The notes beneath the pieces are model-generated. The model saw nothing but the letters and a program-made list of their open reading frames with translations, made no database searches and was not told where the DNA came from. The translations under genes and the position numbers were made by a program. A DNA stretch of 64,000 bases. It comes from Neisseria macacae ATCC 33926. GTDB taxonomy: Bacteria; Pseudomonadota; Gammaproteobacteria; Burkholderiales; Neisseriaceae. Shown piece after piece: positions 8,010 to 17,759 of this stretch. The stretch lies in the NCBI RefSeq assembly GCF_022749495.1, contig NZ_CP094241.1:806001-870000 (forward strand), given 5' to 3'. Position 1 is the first letter of the stretch. The number at the start of each line of letters is the position of its first letter.

Positions 8010-9410
8010 ATGAAACGTTTCTGGAAATACTTGCTTTGGACGCTGGTCATCCTGCTGCTTGTCGTAGCGGTCGTTTTCTACATCGTTCCCTATTATCTGA
8101 AACAGCGCGAAATCCAAGCCGCGCAGGAGGATTTGGCGCTGCTCTCCATTCAGTCCACCCCGTCGCCGTCTTTGAAAAACGGCATAGATGCCTTGTGGTT
8201 GCTGGAATTCCGCACGAAAAATGATGCCGATCGCGCCGACTTGATGAAGCGTTTCGGTAACGACATTAGATATCATCAAGATGTTCTCAAGCAGAATCAG
8301 GAATTGCAGGGTAGGCGGATCGCTGAATTGAATCTCTATAACGAATCATTGGGGTGTAGCGAAAGGATGGCGGAGTGTCTGAATGCTATCCGCGCAGATT
8401 TGCCGAAATACAAAGCCGAAGTGGAAAAAAATGCTGCATTATTGGCGAATATGGATGGACTTGCCGACTACGATATCTTTGTTCCTAGAGAATGGTCGGG
8501 TGACGATGATTCACTTACGATCCCGTTTACAAAATTTCCATGGGTGGCGGCATATGGCAGCAAAGCCGCAGCCGTTGATTGGGCGGCGGGAAAGGAGAAC
8601 GAAGCATGGCAGCGCGTCTGTCGTAACATTAAAATCGGTCGGAACATGCTCCATAATACTCCGGGTATGATTTACGTTGAGACGGGTATCGAAGCCATCC
8701 GCAGGAATACTGATCTTGCCGCGCAAATGCTGTACGAAAAACCCGAATGGGCAAACCACCTGCCCGCCGAATGCGATGGAATGTTTGAGCCCTTGACGGC
8801 GAAAGAACAAAGTATCTGTTCGGCTATAAGCAGTGAGTTCCGAGTGATCGGCAATGACATGCGTAAAAGGGAAAATGGGCCGTTTGATTTAATACAAGGC
8901 CAATTTCGCGAGTTGATAAATTCAGGTATGGGGACAGAGGATATCAGATCGATTATCCCCTTAATTCGACCTAATCTCGATTCGACACACACACAAGCGC
9001 TTTACGCTCCGCATTTTGCTACTTTCTGCAAACCAGAAACCACAGTTACCCTAGATGCTGACAGAAAAATGCAATCGGGGCTGTTGCCGAGACCGGATTC
9101 TTTTAAACATAAATGGGCATGTGTCGACAATAGTGTGGGTTGCTTACAGGCAGCAATTATGGTTCCGGATTACGTCGATTACGTCCATGACCTGCAAGAT
9201 ACCGCCATGCAGCAACGCGCATTCCAAGCCGCTTTAGAGTTATACCGACTGCCTGCCGGTAAACGCCGTGCTGCTTTAGAAAGCGTTTTGGCAAAACATT
9301 CCAGTCCTTCCCGTAGATTGCGCTGGAACGAAGAACAGAAGGCTTTGGATTTTGAAACCTATCAGCAAAATGCCTCACCGATGCCGCTTAAATTGAATTT
9401 GGAAAATTGA
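8010..9410 (+). CDS. Membrane-anchored hypothetical protein, tandem paralog 2
   Basis: 466 aa paralog of the gene just upstream, starting 15 bases after its stop with a GGAAGAG ribosome site; both are probably in one transcript. Same N-terminal anchor, conserved central block and C-terminus (RLPAGKRRAALESVLAKHSS). Residues about 80-120, 140-165 and 245-345 differ strongly from paralog 1. A Correia-type element begins at the very next base after its TGA. Unknown function; the divergence pattern might reflect different partners or antigenic pressure. Confidence 0.8.
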   Translation: MKRFWKYLLWTLVILLLVVAVVFYIVPYYLKQREIQAAQEDLALLSIQSTPSPSLKNGIDALWLLEFRTKNDADRADLMKRFGNDIRYHQDVLKQNQELQGRRIAELNLYNESLGCSERMAECLNAIRADLPKYKAEVEKNAALLANMDGLADYDIFVPREWSGDDDSLTIPFTKFPWVAAYGSKAAAVDWAAGKENEAWQRVCRNIKIGRNMLHNTPGMIYVETGIEAIRRNTDLAAQMLYEKPEWANHLPAECDGMFEPLTAKEQSICSAISSEFRVIGNDMRKRENGPFDLIQGQFRELINSGMGTEDIRSIIPLIRPNLDSTHTQALYAPHFATFCKPETTVTLDADRKMQSGLLPRPDSFKHKWACVDNSVGCLQAAIMVPDYVDYVHDLQDTAMQQRAFQAALELYRLPAGKRRAALESVLAKHSSPSRRLRWNEEQKALDFETYQQNASPMPLKLNLEN

Positions 9411-9517
9411 TATAGTGGATTAAAATAAAAATGAGACAAGGCGGCAACGCCCGCCGTGTACGGGTAGTACATAAGGGCGTTGGCAACGCCGTATCATTGC
9501 AATTTTAATCCACTATA
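9411..9517. repeat. Correia-type element, second sequence family, 107 bp
   Basis: Starts TATAGTGGATTAAAATAAAA and ends with TTTTAATCCACTATA. It shares the outer 12 bp of terminal repeat with ordinary Correia elements, but the interior (GGCGGCAACGCC, then ACGGGTAGTACATAAGGG) is different. Near-identical copies lie at 22452-22558 and 42891-42997. It abuts the stop codon of the upstream gene. Confidence 0.85.
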
Positions 9518-9547
9518 CAACGGATTTATCTTTCACATAAATCAGCC

Positions 9548-9582
9548 AAAGGTCGTCTGAAACTTTTCAGACGACCTTTTTT
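9548..9582 (+). terminator. Inverted DUS pair with T run
   Basis: AAAGGTCGTCTGAAA, a two-base loop and TTTCAGACGACCTTTTTT: a compact terminator hairpin. The following 249 bases up to the receptor gene are AT-rich leader; a poor Fur-like stretch (GATAAAAATTCTTATTTA, about 9727) is the only regulatory hint. Confidence 0.8.
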
Positions 9583-9831
9583 GCAACTGTCGGATTTGTT
9601 TGATTGAGAATGAAAGATGGTCATGCAGATGAAAATGATGTATCGGGGACTATGTAAATTATTTGATTCATGCCCGTCAGTTCCCTATACTCCGACCGTT
9701 TTATTTCATCCTATTACAGAAATTTGATAAAAATTCTTATTTAATGCACAAAAAAGCCGTTTGCTGCCGAATGGTGCAAGGAGGTTTGGAACTCCACTGC
9801 CGTTCGGACGGCTAAATAATTAGGAGACACC

Positions 9832-12006
9832 ATGCCATTATCTAAATTTCGTCCGGCGCGTTTGCCGGTTGCTGTTGCTGCGGCACTTTTATCTGCTTAC
9901 TCCTTAGGTGCAGGGGATGGGGTTGAGCAGGTTGATTTGCCTACTGTCCAAGTACGGGGCGTCGGCAAACAGACAACCTCCAACTACACCATTCCGGCTT
10001 CCTCCGCTGCGACAGGCATCCGCCTGACCCAGCGCGAAACGCCGCAGTCTTTGTCCGTCGTTACCGAAAAACAAATGGACGATCAAGGTTTGGATACCTT
10101 GCAGGACGTGTTGAAACAAACACCGGGCGTGTTCCACAGCAAAATGGGCAACAACGTTTCCGGACACAGCGAGTTTATTTCGCGCAGTCAGGCGATTGAC
10201 AGCATTTCTGTGGACGGCGCGCCCAAGTTCCTTTACGACGGTAAAGCCATCCGCCGCGGCACCAACAATCTGGACAGCGCATTGTACGAACAAGTCGTCG
10301 TCGTACGCGGCGCAAGCGGTTTGTCCAACGGCGGTATGGGCGAACCGGGCGGTACGGTTGCTTTGGAACGCAAAAAACCGACTGCCAAACCTGCTGTCAG
10401 CGTGGAAGCCGGTGTCGGTTCTTGGAAACACTACCGTTTCGTCCTTGATGCTAATCACCCTTTAAATGCCGATAATACCTTGCGCGGCCGCGTCATTTTG
10501 GTCAGCGACCACGGCGGCGATTACCTGCCGAACACATCGCGCCACAATCACACTTTCTACGGCATTCTGTCTTACGACCTCACGCCGCAAACCCACTGGC
10601 GCCTCGGTACGGAAATACACCGTTTCCGCAATACCGGCAGCTCGCCTTTCAGCTATCTGACCGTAGCGGGAAACCCTAGAAACAATCAACCTTTCAAACC
10701 GTTTGCAGCCTCACCGCGCAGTAATTCCTCGGCAAAATGGGCTTACGGTAAAGAAAACAGTGCGGAAATCTTCACCTCTATCAATCATGAGTTTGAAAAC
10801 GGTTGGGCTCTGAACGGCAACTACAGCCATACTTATGGGAAAAGTGATGCAGTTTCCGGCATGGCTGGTCCTTTTACCATTTATCCGGACTATTCCGCTG
10901 TATTTGTTGCCGAGCGCGACCAAGCCAAGTACACCGACCAAGATTTTTCTCTGAATTTGGACGGCGATTACCCGCTTTTGGGACGCAAACATGAATTCAA
11001 TGCCGGCATCAGCTATCAGTACAATAAGGAAACTCCTTCATATTACGAAGAAAATGAAGATGGGATTGTCCCTGATTTGCGCCTTTTTGACGGAAATTTC
11101 ACAAAACCGGCCATACCCTACATTCGTGACGGCTTTGCCCATATGAAAAACCTCTCTGTTTACGGTTCGACCCGTTTCAAACTGACCGATAGGCTGGCAT
11201 TGATAGGCGGCGGACGGTTTGTCGATTGGCAATACCGCTACAGTTCCGATCGCAACAATTTTGCCGACAGCAGGCATAAAAACAAGGTATTTATCCCCTA
11301 TTTGGGCGCAAGTTATGATTTAAACGACAATCTGACAGCCTACACCTCCTATACCACCATATTCCGCCCGCAACCGCGCTATTTGGATCGAAACGGCAAA
11401 CCGCTCGAACCGCAACGCGGCAAAACATATGAACTCGGCTTAAAAGCCTCGTGGTTTGAAGACCGTTTGAACGCTTCTGCGGCTGCATTTATCAATAAAC
11501 GCGACCATTTGGGGAAAGAAATTCGCGATGATGAACATCAACGTATTTACTATGAATCTGTTAACAACACAACGACCAAAGGCGTGGAATTGTCCGTCGG
11601 CGGACGCTTGAGCGACAAATGGCTGATCAATGCTTCTTATGCGTACTCCAAACTCAAAAACGATTCGGGCAATTTGGTCAACCCTTCTTATCCTACCCAC
11701 CTTTTCAAACTCTTTACTGCGTATGACGTTACCGATCGCCTAAACTTGGGTGCAAACGTCAACTGGCAAAGCGGTACAAACGCAGTATCTGATGAATACC
11801 AGCCCCTCACCGCTGCCGGTAAAGAAGCCTTGACCCAACGCCCATACGCCACGCTAGACTTGACCGCGCATTACAAAATCGGCAAATCCACCCGCATCGG
11901 TTTGGATTTTGAAAACGTGTTCAACAAACGCTACCGCCCCATGCCCGACATCCACGTTTACGGCACGCCGCGCAGCCTGACCGCTACGTTGAAACACACG
12001 TTCTAA
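9832..12006 (+). CDS. TonB-dependent siderophore receptor
   Basis: 724 aa outer-membrane receptor. Signal peptide residues 1 to about 27 (RLPVAVAAALLSAYSLGAG), then a TonB-box-like DLPTVQVRG. The plug domain follows (about 50-165: QTPQSLSVVTEKQMDDQGL-like, DVLKQTPGVF, YEQVVVVRGASGLSNGGMGE), then a 22-strand barrel ending in a terminal Phe (TATLKHTF). It has the length and motifs of FhuE/FpvA-like ferric-siderophore (hydroxamate type) receptors; no extra N-terminal signalling domain. AGGAG precedes the ATG. Substrate cannot be told from sequence alone. Commensal Neisseria use such receptors for siderophores made by other bacteria. Confidence 0.88.
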   Translation: MPLSKFRPARLPVAVAAALLSAYSLGAGDGVEQVDLPTVQVRGVGKQTTSNYTIPASSAATGIRLTQRETPQSLSVVTEKQMDDQGLDTLQDVLKQTPGVFHSKMGNNVSGHSEFISRSQAIDSISVDGAPKFLYDGKAIRRGTNNLDSALYEQVVVVRGASGLSNGGMGEPGGTVALERKKPTAKPAVSVEAGVGSWKHYRFVLDANHPLNADNTLRGRVILVSDHGGDYLPNTSRHNHTFYGILSYDLTPQTHWRLGTEIHRFRNTGSSPFSYLTVAGNPRNNQPFKPFAASPRSNSSAKWAYGKENSAEIFTSINHEFENGWALNGNYSHTYGKSDAVSGMAGPFTIYPDYSAVFVAERDQAKYTDQDFSLNLDGDYPLLGRKHEFNAGISYQYNKETPSYYEENEDGIVPDLRLFDGNFTKPAIPYIRDGFAHMKNLSVYGSTRFKLTDRLALIGGGRFVDWQYRYSSDRNNFADSRHKNKVFIPYLGASYDLNDNLTAYTSYTTIFRPQPRYLDRNGKPLEPQRGKTYELGLKASWFEDRLNASAAAFINKRDHLGKEIRDDEHQRIYYESVNNTTTKGVELSVGGRLSDKWLINASYAYSKLKNDSGNLVNPSYPTHLFKLFTAYDVTDRLNLGANVNWQSGTNAVSDEYQPLTAAGKEALTQRPYATLDLTAHYKIGKSTRIGLDFENVFNKRYRPMPDIHVYGTPRSLTATLKHTF

Positions 12007-12020
12007 AGCAGGCAGAAGAA

Positions 12021-12065
12021 AAGGTCGTCTGAAAATCTCGATTTGAGGTTTTTAGACGACCTTTT
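12021..12065 (+). terminator. Inverted DUS pair after receptor gene
   Basis: AAGGTCGTCTGAAAA and TTTTTAGACGACCTTTT (one mismatch to DUS) form a hairpin ending in T. Confidence 0.7.
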
Positions 12066-12125
12066 GGTTTGTATGGCGTGTATCGGGGAGGAAGCGGGTA
12101 GATGATTTTCTCTAAAACGGCAATG

Positions 12126-12650
12126 CTATTGGGACGGGGCGCATTCTTGCAGCAGCAGGTTGTCCGTCATGTTGTCAGGTGTTTCTTCCGAGGCTTCATG
12201 ATGAACCAGAAAACCGCCGTCTTCCTTGTAGAAATCGGTTTCCGTAAAGTTGCCGATTGTCCAAGTGTATTGACCGTCGCTAAACGCGTTCAAATCCTCG
12301 TTGCTCATTTCGGGGCTGAAAGGTGCGACAAATTCGGCACCTTTAAAGCGCACTTGCGCCGCGGCTCCGTCCTCTGTTTTGAAATAGCGGACTGATACGC
12401 TGCCGTTGTCTTTGCAGTGGTAGGTTTGCCATTTTGCCTGATCCAAACCGGTCAGATTTTGTGTGGCGGAAGGCGCGGAGGCTGATGCTGCCTCGGAAGC
12501 GGAGGCTTGTGCCGGGGCTTGGGAGGCTGCGGCTGCCGACGCATTTGAAGCTCCGGATGCGCTGGCTTCTGCCGCTTCGTTGCCGGCGCTGCAGGCGCAT
12601 AACAATGCAGTCAATGTGGAACACAAAAGGAGCAAAGGTTTGGAAGACAT
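12126..12650 (-). CDS. Lipoprotein with Ala/Ser-rich linker
   Basis: 174 aa. Lipoprotein signal MSSKPLLLLCSTLTALLCAC with the lipidated Cys at about residue 20, then about 45 residues almost only of Ala, Ser, Glu and Gln (a disordered tether), then a compact domain beginning TYHCKDNGSVSVRYFK. The C-x-n-G-x-x-V/L-x-V-x-F/Y pattern resembles MliC/PliC lysozyme inhibitors, a group to which the neisserial adhesin complex protein belongs, so inhibitor of host lysozyme is a reasonable guess but unproven. ATG 12650 is preferred to GTG 12659 because GAGG lies at correct spacing from it. Confidence 0.75.
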   Translation of the reverse strand: MSSKPLLLLCSTLTALLCACSAGNEAAEASASGASNASAAAASQAPAQASASEAASASAPSATQNLTGLDQAKWQTYHCKDNGSVSVRYFKTEDGAAAQVRFKGAEFVAPFSPEMSNEDLNAFSDGQYTWTIGNFTETDFYKEDGGFLVHHEASEETPDNMTDNLLLQECAPSQ

Positions 12651-13068
12651 ATTTATCACACCTCAAAGATAATCAAAACCTGACGGATTGGAACGGGAAT
12701 GCCGGTAAAGGTTCATCCGCGCCTTGTCGGATCGGGCGGTTGGCTGCCCGAAATCCTAAAGCAATTTCGGTCATTTCGCTATTGCCGATATGGTAACGGA
12801 TTATACCCGTGCGGGGGCGAAGGGGGCATTCTAACAGCGTAAACGAAAGACGGGGTCGTACCTGACTTTGTGGCATGAAATATTGGATAAAAGGTATTTT
12901 TGTGGGATGATGGGTGCGAAGTTTGTTATTTTGTTAAGATTGCATTTTCAGACGACCCAATAGGGGATGACAGCCGTCAGGACAAGGTACAGCGAAGCCG
13001 TCCGATGAAAGTTATCCACCCTATCTCTTTTCATTTCTTTAATTGATTCCTAACCCGAAAGCAAAACC
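12651..13068. other. Divergent intergenic region, lipoprotein gene / pepN
   Basis: 418 bases with no convincing gene. One half-DUS (TTTTCAGACGACC, about 12947-12959) is seen. It must carry the promoters of both divergent genes; no box was clear enough to mark. Confidence 0.4.
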
Positions 13069-15672
13069 ATGAGCAAAACCGTCCGTTATCTGAAAGATTA
13101 CCAAACACCTGCCTACCGCATTCTTGAAACTGACCTGCATTTTGACATTGCCGAACCGCAAACCGTCGTGAAATCCCGTTTGACGGTTGAGCCGCAGAGG
13201 GTAGGGGAGCCGCTGGTGTTGGACGGTTCGGCGAAACTCTTGTCCGTCAAAATCAACGGGGCGGCGGCGGATTATGTGTTGGAAGGCGAGACGCTGACGA
13301 TTGCGGGCGTGCCGTCCGAACGCTTCACCGTTGAAGTGGAAACCGAAATCCTGCCGGCGGAAAACAAATCGCTGATGGGGCTGTATGCTTCCGGCGGTAA
13401 TTTGTTTACCCAATGCGAGCCGGAAGGCTTCCGCAAAATCACGTTCTACATCGACCGTCCTGATGTGATGTCCAAGTTCACGACCACCATTGTCGCGGAC
13501 AAAAAACGCTATCCCGTTTTGCTCTCCAACGGCAACAAAATCGACGGCGGCGAGTTTTCAGACGACCGCCATTGGGTGAAATGGGAAGACCCGTTTGCCA
13601 AACCGAGCTATCTGTTTGCTTTGGTCGCGGGCGATTTGGCGGTCACGGAAGACCGTTTCACCACCATGAGCGGCAGAAACGTCAAAATCGAGTTTTACAC
13701 CACCGAAGCGGACAAGCCCAAGGTCGGCTTTGCCGTGGAATCGTTGAAAAACGCGATGAAATGGGACGAAACGCGCTTCGGTTTGGAATACGACTTGGAT
13801 ATTTTCATGGTCGTCGCCGTGGGCGATTTCAATATGGGCGCGATGGAAAACAAGGGTTTGAACATTTTTAACACCAAGTTTGTCCTTGCCGACAGCCGCA
13901 CCGCCACCGATACCGATTTCGAAGGCATCGAATCCGTGGTCGGACACGAGTATTTCCACAACTGGACGGGCAACCGCGTCACCTGCCGCGACTGGTTCCA
14001 GCTTTCGCTGAAGGAAGGGCTGACCGTGTTCCGCGACCAAGAATTTTCCGGCGACCGCGCCAGCCGCGCCGTGCGCCGCATCGAAAACATCCGCCTGCTG
14101 CGCCAGCACCAGTTCCCCGAAGACGCAGGCCCGACCGCCCATCCGGTGCGCCCCGCCAGCTATGAGGAGATGAACAATTTCTACACCATGACCGTTTATG
14201 AAAAAGGCGCGGAAGTGGTGCGGATGTATCACACCCTGCTCGGCGAAGAGGGTTTCCAGAAAGGCATGAAGCTCTATTTCCAACGCCACGACGGGCAGGC
14301 CGTTACCTGCGACGATTTCCGCGCGGCGATGGCGGACGCGAACGGCATCAATCTCGACCAGTTCGCCTTGTGGTACAGCCAGGCGGGCACGCCCGTTTTG
14401 GAAGCGGAAGGTCGTCTGAAAAACAATATTTTCGAGTTGACCGTCAAACAAACCGTGCCGCCCACGCCCGATATGGCGGACAAACAGCCGATGATGATTC
14501 CGGTCAAAATCGGGCTGTTGAACCGCAACGGCGAAGCGGTGGCATTCGACTATCAGGGCAAACGCGCGACCGAAGCCGTGTTGCTGCTGACCGAAGCCGA
14601 ACAGACCTTCCCGCTCGAAGGTGTAACCGAAGCCGTCGTTCCCTCGCTGCTGCGCGGGTTCAGCGCGCCGGTGCATCTGAACTATCCGTACAGCGACGAC
14701 GACCTGCTGCTCCTGCTTGCCCATGACAGCGACGCCTTCACGCGCTGGGAAGCCGCCCAAACGCTCTACCGTCGCGCCGTCGCCGCCAACCTTGCCGCGC
14801 TTTCAGATGGCGTCGAGTTGCCGAAACACGAAAAACTGCTTGCCGCCGTCGAAAAAGTCATTTCAGACGACCTCTTGGATAACGCCTTCAAAGCCCTGCT
14901 TTTGGGCGTGCCGTCAGAAGCCGAACTGTGGGACGGCGCGGAAAACATTGACCCGCTGCGCTACCATCAGGCGCGCGAAGCCTTGTTGGATACGCTTGCC
15001 GTTCGCTTTTTGCCGAAATGGCACGAATTGAACCGTCAGGCGGCGAAGCAGGAAAACCAAAGCTATGAATACAGTCCCGAAGCCGCCGGCTGGCGCACGC
15101 TGCGCAACGTCTGCCGCGCCTTCGTCCTGCGCGCCGACCCCGCGCACATCGAAACCGTTGCCGAAAAATACGGCGAAATGGCACAAAACATGACCCACGA
15201 ATGGGGCATCCTGTCCGCCGTCAACGGCAATGAAAGCGATACGCGCAACCGCCTGCTGGCGCAGTTTGCCGACAAGTTTTCAGACGACGCGCTGGTGATG
15301 GACAAATATTTTGCCCTCGTCGGTTTAAGCCGCCGCAGCGACACCCTGCAACAGGTTCAAACCGCCTTGCAGCATCCGAAATTCAGCCTCGAAAACCCCA
15401 ACAAAGCCCGTTCGCTCATCGGCAGCTTCAGCCGCAACGTCCCGCATTTCCACGCGCAAGACGGCAGCGGCTACCGCTTCATCGCCGACAAAGTCATCGA
15501 AATCGACCGCTTCAACCCGCAGGTCGCCGCCCGTCTGGTGCAGGCGTTCAACCTCTGCAACAAGCTCGAGCCGCACCGCAAAAACTTGGTGAAACAAGAA
15601 TTGCAGCGCATTCAGGCGCAGGAAGGATTGTCGAAAGACGTAGGCGAAATCGTCGGCAAGATTTTGGATTGA
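13069..15672 (+). CDS. pepN: Aminopeptidase N
   Basis: 867 aa M1 zinc aminopeptidase, the usual length of bacterial PepN, a cytosolic enzyme removing N-terminal residues from peptides. Visible: the substrate-binding GAMEN motif (residues 257-261), zinc site HEYFH (293-297) with the third ligand Glu about 316 (LKEGLT), and the catalytic Tyr region ([18 protein letters not shown]). The C-terminal half is the helical DUF3458 superhelix. Several DUS copies are embedded in the coding sequence (about 13557, 14408, 14860, 15278), read as GRLK or SDD peptides. Confidence 0.95.
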   Translation: MSKTVRYLKDYQTPAYRILETDLHFDIAEPQTVVKSRLTVEPQRVGEPLVLDGSAKLLSVKINGAAADYVLEGETLTIAGVPSERFTVEVETEILPAENKSLMGLYASGGNLFTQCEPEGFRKITFYIDRPDVMSKFTTTIVADKKRYPVLLSNGNKIDGGEFSDDRHWVKWEDPFAKPSYLFALVAGDLAVTEDRFTTMSGRNVKIEFYTTEADKPKVGFAVESLKNAMKWDETRFGLEYDLDIFMVVAVGDFNMGAMENKGLNIFNTKFVLADSRTATDTDFEGIESVVGHEYFHNWTGNRVTCRDWFQLSLKEGLTVFRDQEFSGDRASRAVRRIENIRLLRQHQFPEDAGPTAHPVRPASYEEMNNFYTMTVYEKGAEVVRMYHTLLGEEGFQKGMKLYFQRHDGQAVTCDDFRAAMADANGINLDQFALWYSQAGTPVLEAEGRLKNNIFELTVKQTVPPTPDMADKQPMMIPVKIGLLNRNGEAVAFDYQGKRATEAVLLLTEAEQTFPLEGVTEAVVPSLLRGFSAPVHLNYPYSDDDLLLLLAHDSDAFTRWEAAQTLYRRAVAANLAALSDGVELPKHEKLLAAVEKVISDDLLDNAFKALLLGVPSEAELWDGAENIDPLRYHQAREALLDTLAVRFLPKWHELNRQAAKQENQSYEYSPEAAGWRTLRNVCRAFVLRADPAHIETVAEKYGEMAQNMTHEWGILSAVNGNESDTRNRLLAQFADKFSDDALVMDKYFALVGLSRRSDTLQQVQTALQHPKFSLENPNKARSLIGSFSRNVPHFHAQDGSGYRFIADKVIEIDRFNPQVAARLVQAFNLCNKLEPHRKNLVKQELQRIQAQEGLSKDVGEIVGKILD

Positions 15673-15715
15673 GGCCGTCTGAAATGGTGATGAAAGTTAT
15701 TGTAATGTGATAAAA

Positions 15716-15751
15716 AAGGTCGTCTGAAACTGTCATTTCAGACGACCTTTT
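15716..15751 (+). terminator. Inverted DUS pair after pepN
   Basis: AAGGTCGTCTGAAA and TTTCAGACGACCTTTT with a short loop. A separate DUS of the other dialect (AGGCCGTCTGAA) lies at 15672-15683. Confidence 0.8.
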
Positions 15752-15821
15752 GTGATGGACACATATTCTGCTTCGTCATAAAATGCCATCTGTTTATTAT
15801 TGATTAAACGATGAGGCTAAA

Positions 15822-16250
15822 ATGAAGAAATATATTCTTGCAGCGTGTGCATTATGGTTTGCAGGTCAAGCATTAGCCGCTGATTTTTCTGGAAATTGGG
15901 GGTATGAGCAAGAACTGGAAGATGGTATCTACGGTAAATATTTTAATATTAAACAATCACCGAAATACATTATTTCCGGAGAGTGGAATGAAGGCCGTTC
16001 TAATGGTCCGGGCGGCAGCGGCAAGGTAAAAGGCTATGTCAAACGCGGCAAACTGTATCTGAGCTATTGCAGCGAAGGCGACGATTCTTGGTACACGCAT
16101 TGTCCGAAATATGAAAAAGACCGTGGATATTTCGTGCGCAGAAACGGACAGCTTGTCGAGTATTACAGTTTGCACGGAAAGCGCAATGCTTACAGAAAGG
16201 GCGATGTGTTCACCCGACAAAAAGAAAAAGCGGCCGACGCATCTGAATAA
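15822..16250 (+). CDS. Secreted protein of unknown function, 142 aa
   Basis: Signal peptide MKKYILAACALWFAGQALA followed by a mature start ADFSGNWGYE. The mature part is small, basic and beta-rich, with two cysteines (SYCSEGDDSW, THCPKYEK, about residues 88 and 98) that could form a disulfide. The ADFSGNW...Y opening resembles small DUF2147-like periplasmic proteins, but I cannot assign it firmly. Single gene between two terminators. Confidence 0.75.
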   Translation: MKKYILAACALWFAGQALAADFSGNWGYEQELEDGIYGKYFNIKQSPKYIISGEWNEGRSNGPGGSGKVKGYVKRGKLYLSYCSEGDDSWYTHCPKYEKDRGYFVRRNGQLVEYYSLHGKRNAYRKGDVFTRQKEKAADASE

Positions 16251-16252
16251 GC

Positions 16253-16299
16253 AAAAGGTCGTCTGAAAACCGACGGTAGCGGTTTCAGGCGGCTTTTTT
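16253..16299 (+). terminator. Terminator with one DUS arm
   Basis: AAAGGTCGTCTGAAAACCG then CGGTTTCAGGCGGCTTTTTT; the second arm is an imperfect DUS but GAAAACCG/CGGTTTC pairs and a T run follows. Confidence 0.7.
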
Positions 16300-16328
16300 C
16301 TATCAAATATCATTTAATTTCTTGAATT

Positions 16329-16435
16329 TATAGTGGATTAAATTTAAATCAGAACAAGGCGACGAAGCCGCAGACAGTACAAATAGTACGGCAAGGCGAG
16401 GCAACGCCGTACTGGTTTAAATTTAATCCACTATA
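16329..16435. repeat. Correia element, 107 bp
   Basis: TATAGTGGATTAAATTTAAA at the left, AATTTAATCCACTATA at the right, with the conserved interior ACAAGGCGACGAAGCCGCAG and TAGTACGGCAAGGCGAGG. It lies between a terminator and mnmA, about 115 bases before the mnmA start; Correia ends can supply promoter elements. Confidence 0.92.
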
Positions 16436-16550
16436 CAATAAAACATCATTCAAGCCCCATCAGCCTTATGGGGTAGCCTTCCTTATCCCTTCATCAAAAT
16501 GTGCTAAAATCCGCCTTTAAAAACTGCTGTTTCCTACCCATATCCCCTTT

Positions 16551-17654
16551 ATGGACATTACTCAACAACCTTCAAACATCATCGTCGGGCTCTCCGGCGG
16601 TGTCGATTCCTCCGTAACCGCCGCCTTGCTCAAACAGCAGGGTTATCAAGTGCGCGGTGTGTTTATGCAAAACTGGGAGGACGACGACAATGACGAATAT
16701 TGCAGCATCAAGCAGGACTCTTTCGATGCCATTGCCGTCGCCGACATCATCGGCATAGACATCGACATCGTCAATTTTGCCGCCCAATACAAAGACAACG
16801 TATTCGCCTATTTTCTCAAAGAGTACAGCGCGGGGCGCACGCCGAATCCGGATGTGTTGTGCAACGCGGAAATCAAATTCAAATGCTTTTTGGACTACGC
16901 CATAGAGCAAGGCGCGGATACCATTGCCACCGGACATTATGCGCGCAAAGAAGTCCGCAACGGCGTGCATTACCTGCTCAAAGGTTTGGATCAAAACAAA
17001 GACCAAAGCTATTTCCTCTACCGCCTCAAGCCTTTCCAACTCGAACGCGCGATTTTCCCGTTGGGCGATTTGGAAAAACCTGAAGTCCGCCGCCTTGCCG
17101 CCGAATTCAATTTGCCGACTGCCGCCAAAAAAGACAGTACCGGCATCTGCTTCATCGGCGAACGTCCGTTCCGCGAGTTCCTGCAAAAATACCTGCCGAC
17201 CAACAACGGCAAAATGGTGACGCCCGAAGGCAAAACCGTCGGCGAACACGTCGGGCTGATGTTCTACACGCTCGGACAGCGCAAAGGATTGGGCATCGGC
17301 GGCGCAGGCGAGCCGTGGTTTGTCGCCGCGAAGGATTTGACGAAAAACGAACTCATCGTCGTACAAGGTCATGACCATCCGCTGCTCTATACCCGCAGCC
17401 TCGTCATGAACGATTTGAGTTTCACGCTGCCCGAACGCCCGAAAGAAGGGCGCTACACCTGCAAAACCCGCTACCGCATGGCGGACGCGCCCTGCGAATT
17501 GCGTTATCTTGATGATGAAATGGTCGAGCTGGTGTTCGACGAACCGCAATGGGCGGTAACGCCCGGTCAATCCGCCGTGCTGTACGACGGCGATGTCTGC
17601 TTGGGCGGCGGCATTATCATGTCCACCGACAAGCCCGTCATTATTACTGCTTGA
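16551..17654 (+). CDS. mnmA: tRNA 2-thiouridylase MnmA
   Basis: 367 aa, the usual length. It thiolates U34 of Lys, Glu and Gln tRNAs. PP-loop [10 protein letters not shown] at residues 13-22, interaction motif FMQNWEDDD (about 38-46), catalytic cysteines Cys104 ([12 protein letters not shown]) and Cys200 ([11 protein letters not shown]), and the C-terminal beta-barrel domain ([13 protein letters not shown] onward). The ATG at 16551 directly gives the family N-terminus. Confidence 0.96.
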   Translation: MDITQQPSNIIVGLSGGVDSSVTAALLKQQGYQVRGVFMQNWEDDDNDEYCSIKQDSFDAIAVADIIGIDIDIVNFAAQYKDNVFAYFLKEYSAGRTPNPDVLCNAEIKFKCFLDYAIEQGADTIATGHYARKEVRNGVHYLLKGLDQNKDQSYFLYRLKPFQLERAIFPLGDLEKPEVRRLAAEFNLPTAAKKDSTGICFIGERPFREFLQKYLPTNNGKMVTPEGKTVGEHVGLMFYTLGQRKGLGIGGAGEPWFVAAKDLTKNELIVVQGHDHPLLYTRSLVMNDLSFTLPERPKEGRYTCKTRYRMADAPCELRYLDDEMVELVFDEPQWAVTPGQSAVLYDGDVCLGGGIIMSTDKPVIITA

Positions 17655-17667
17655 ATAAAAAAGATAA

Positions 17668-17721
17668 AAGGTCGTCTGAAAACCATTACAGCGGGTTTGT
17701 TCCCGCCTTTTCAGACGACCT
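17668..17721 (+). terminator. Inverted DUS pair after mnmA
   Basis: GGTCGTCTGAAAA and TTTTCAGACGACC with an inner GCGGG/CCCGC stem. No T run follows, so termination may be weak. Confidence 0.6.
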
Positions 17722-17759
17722 CAAGACAACCATAAAACCAACGAAACAAGACTATTTAT

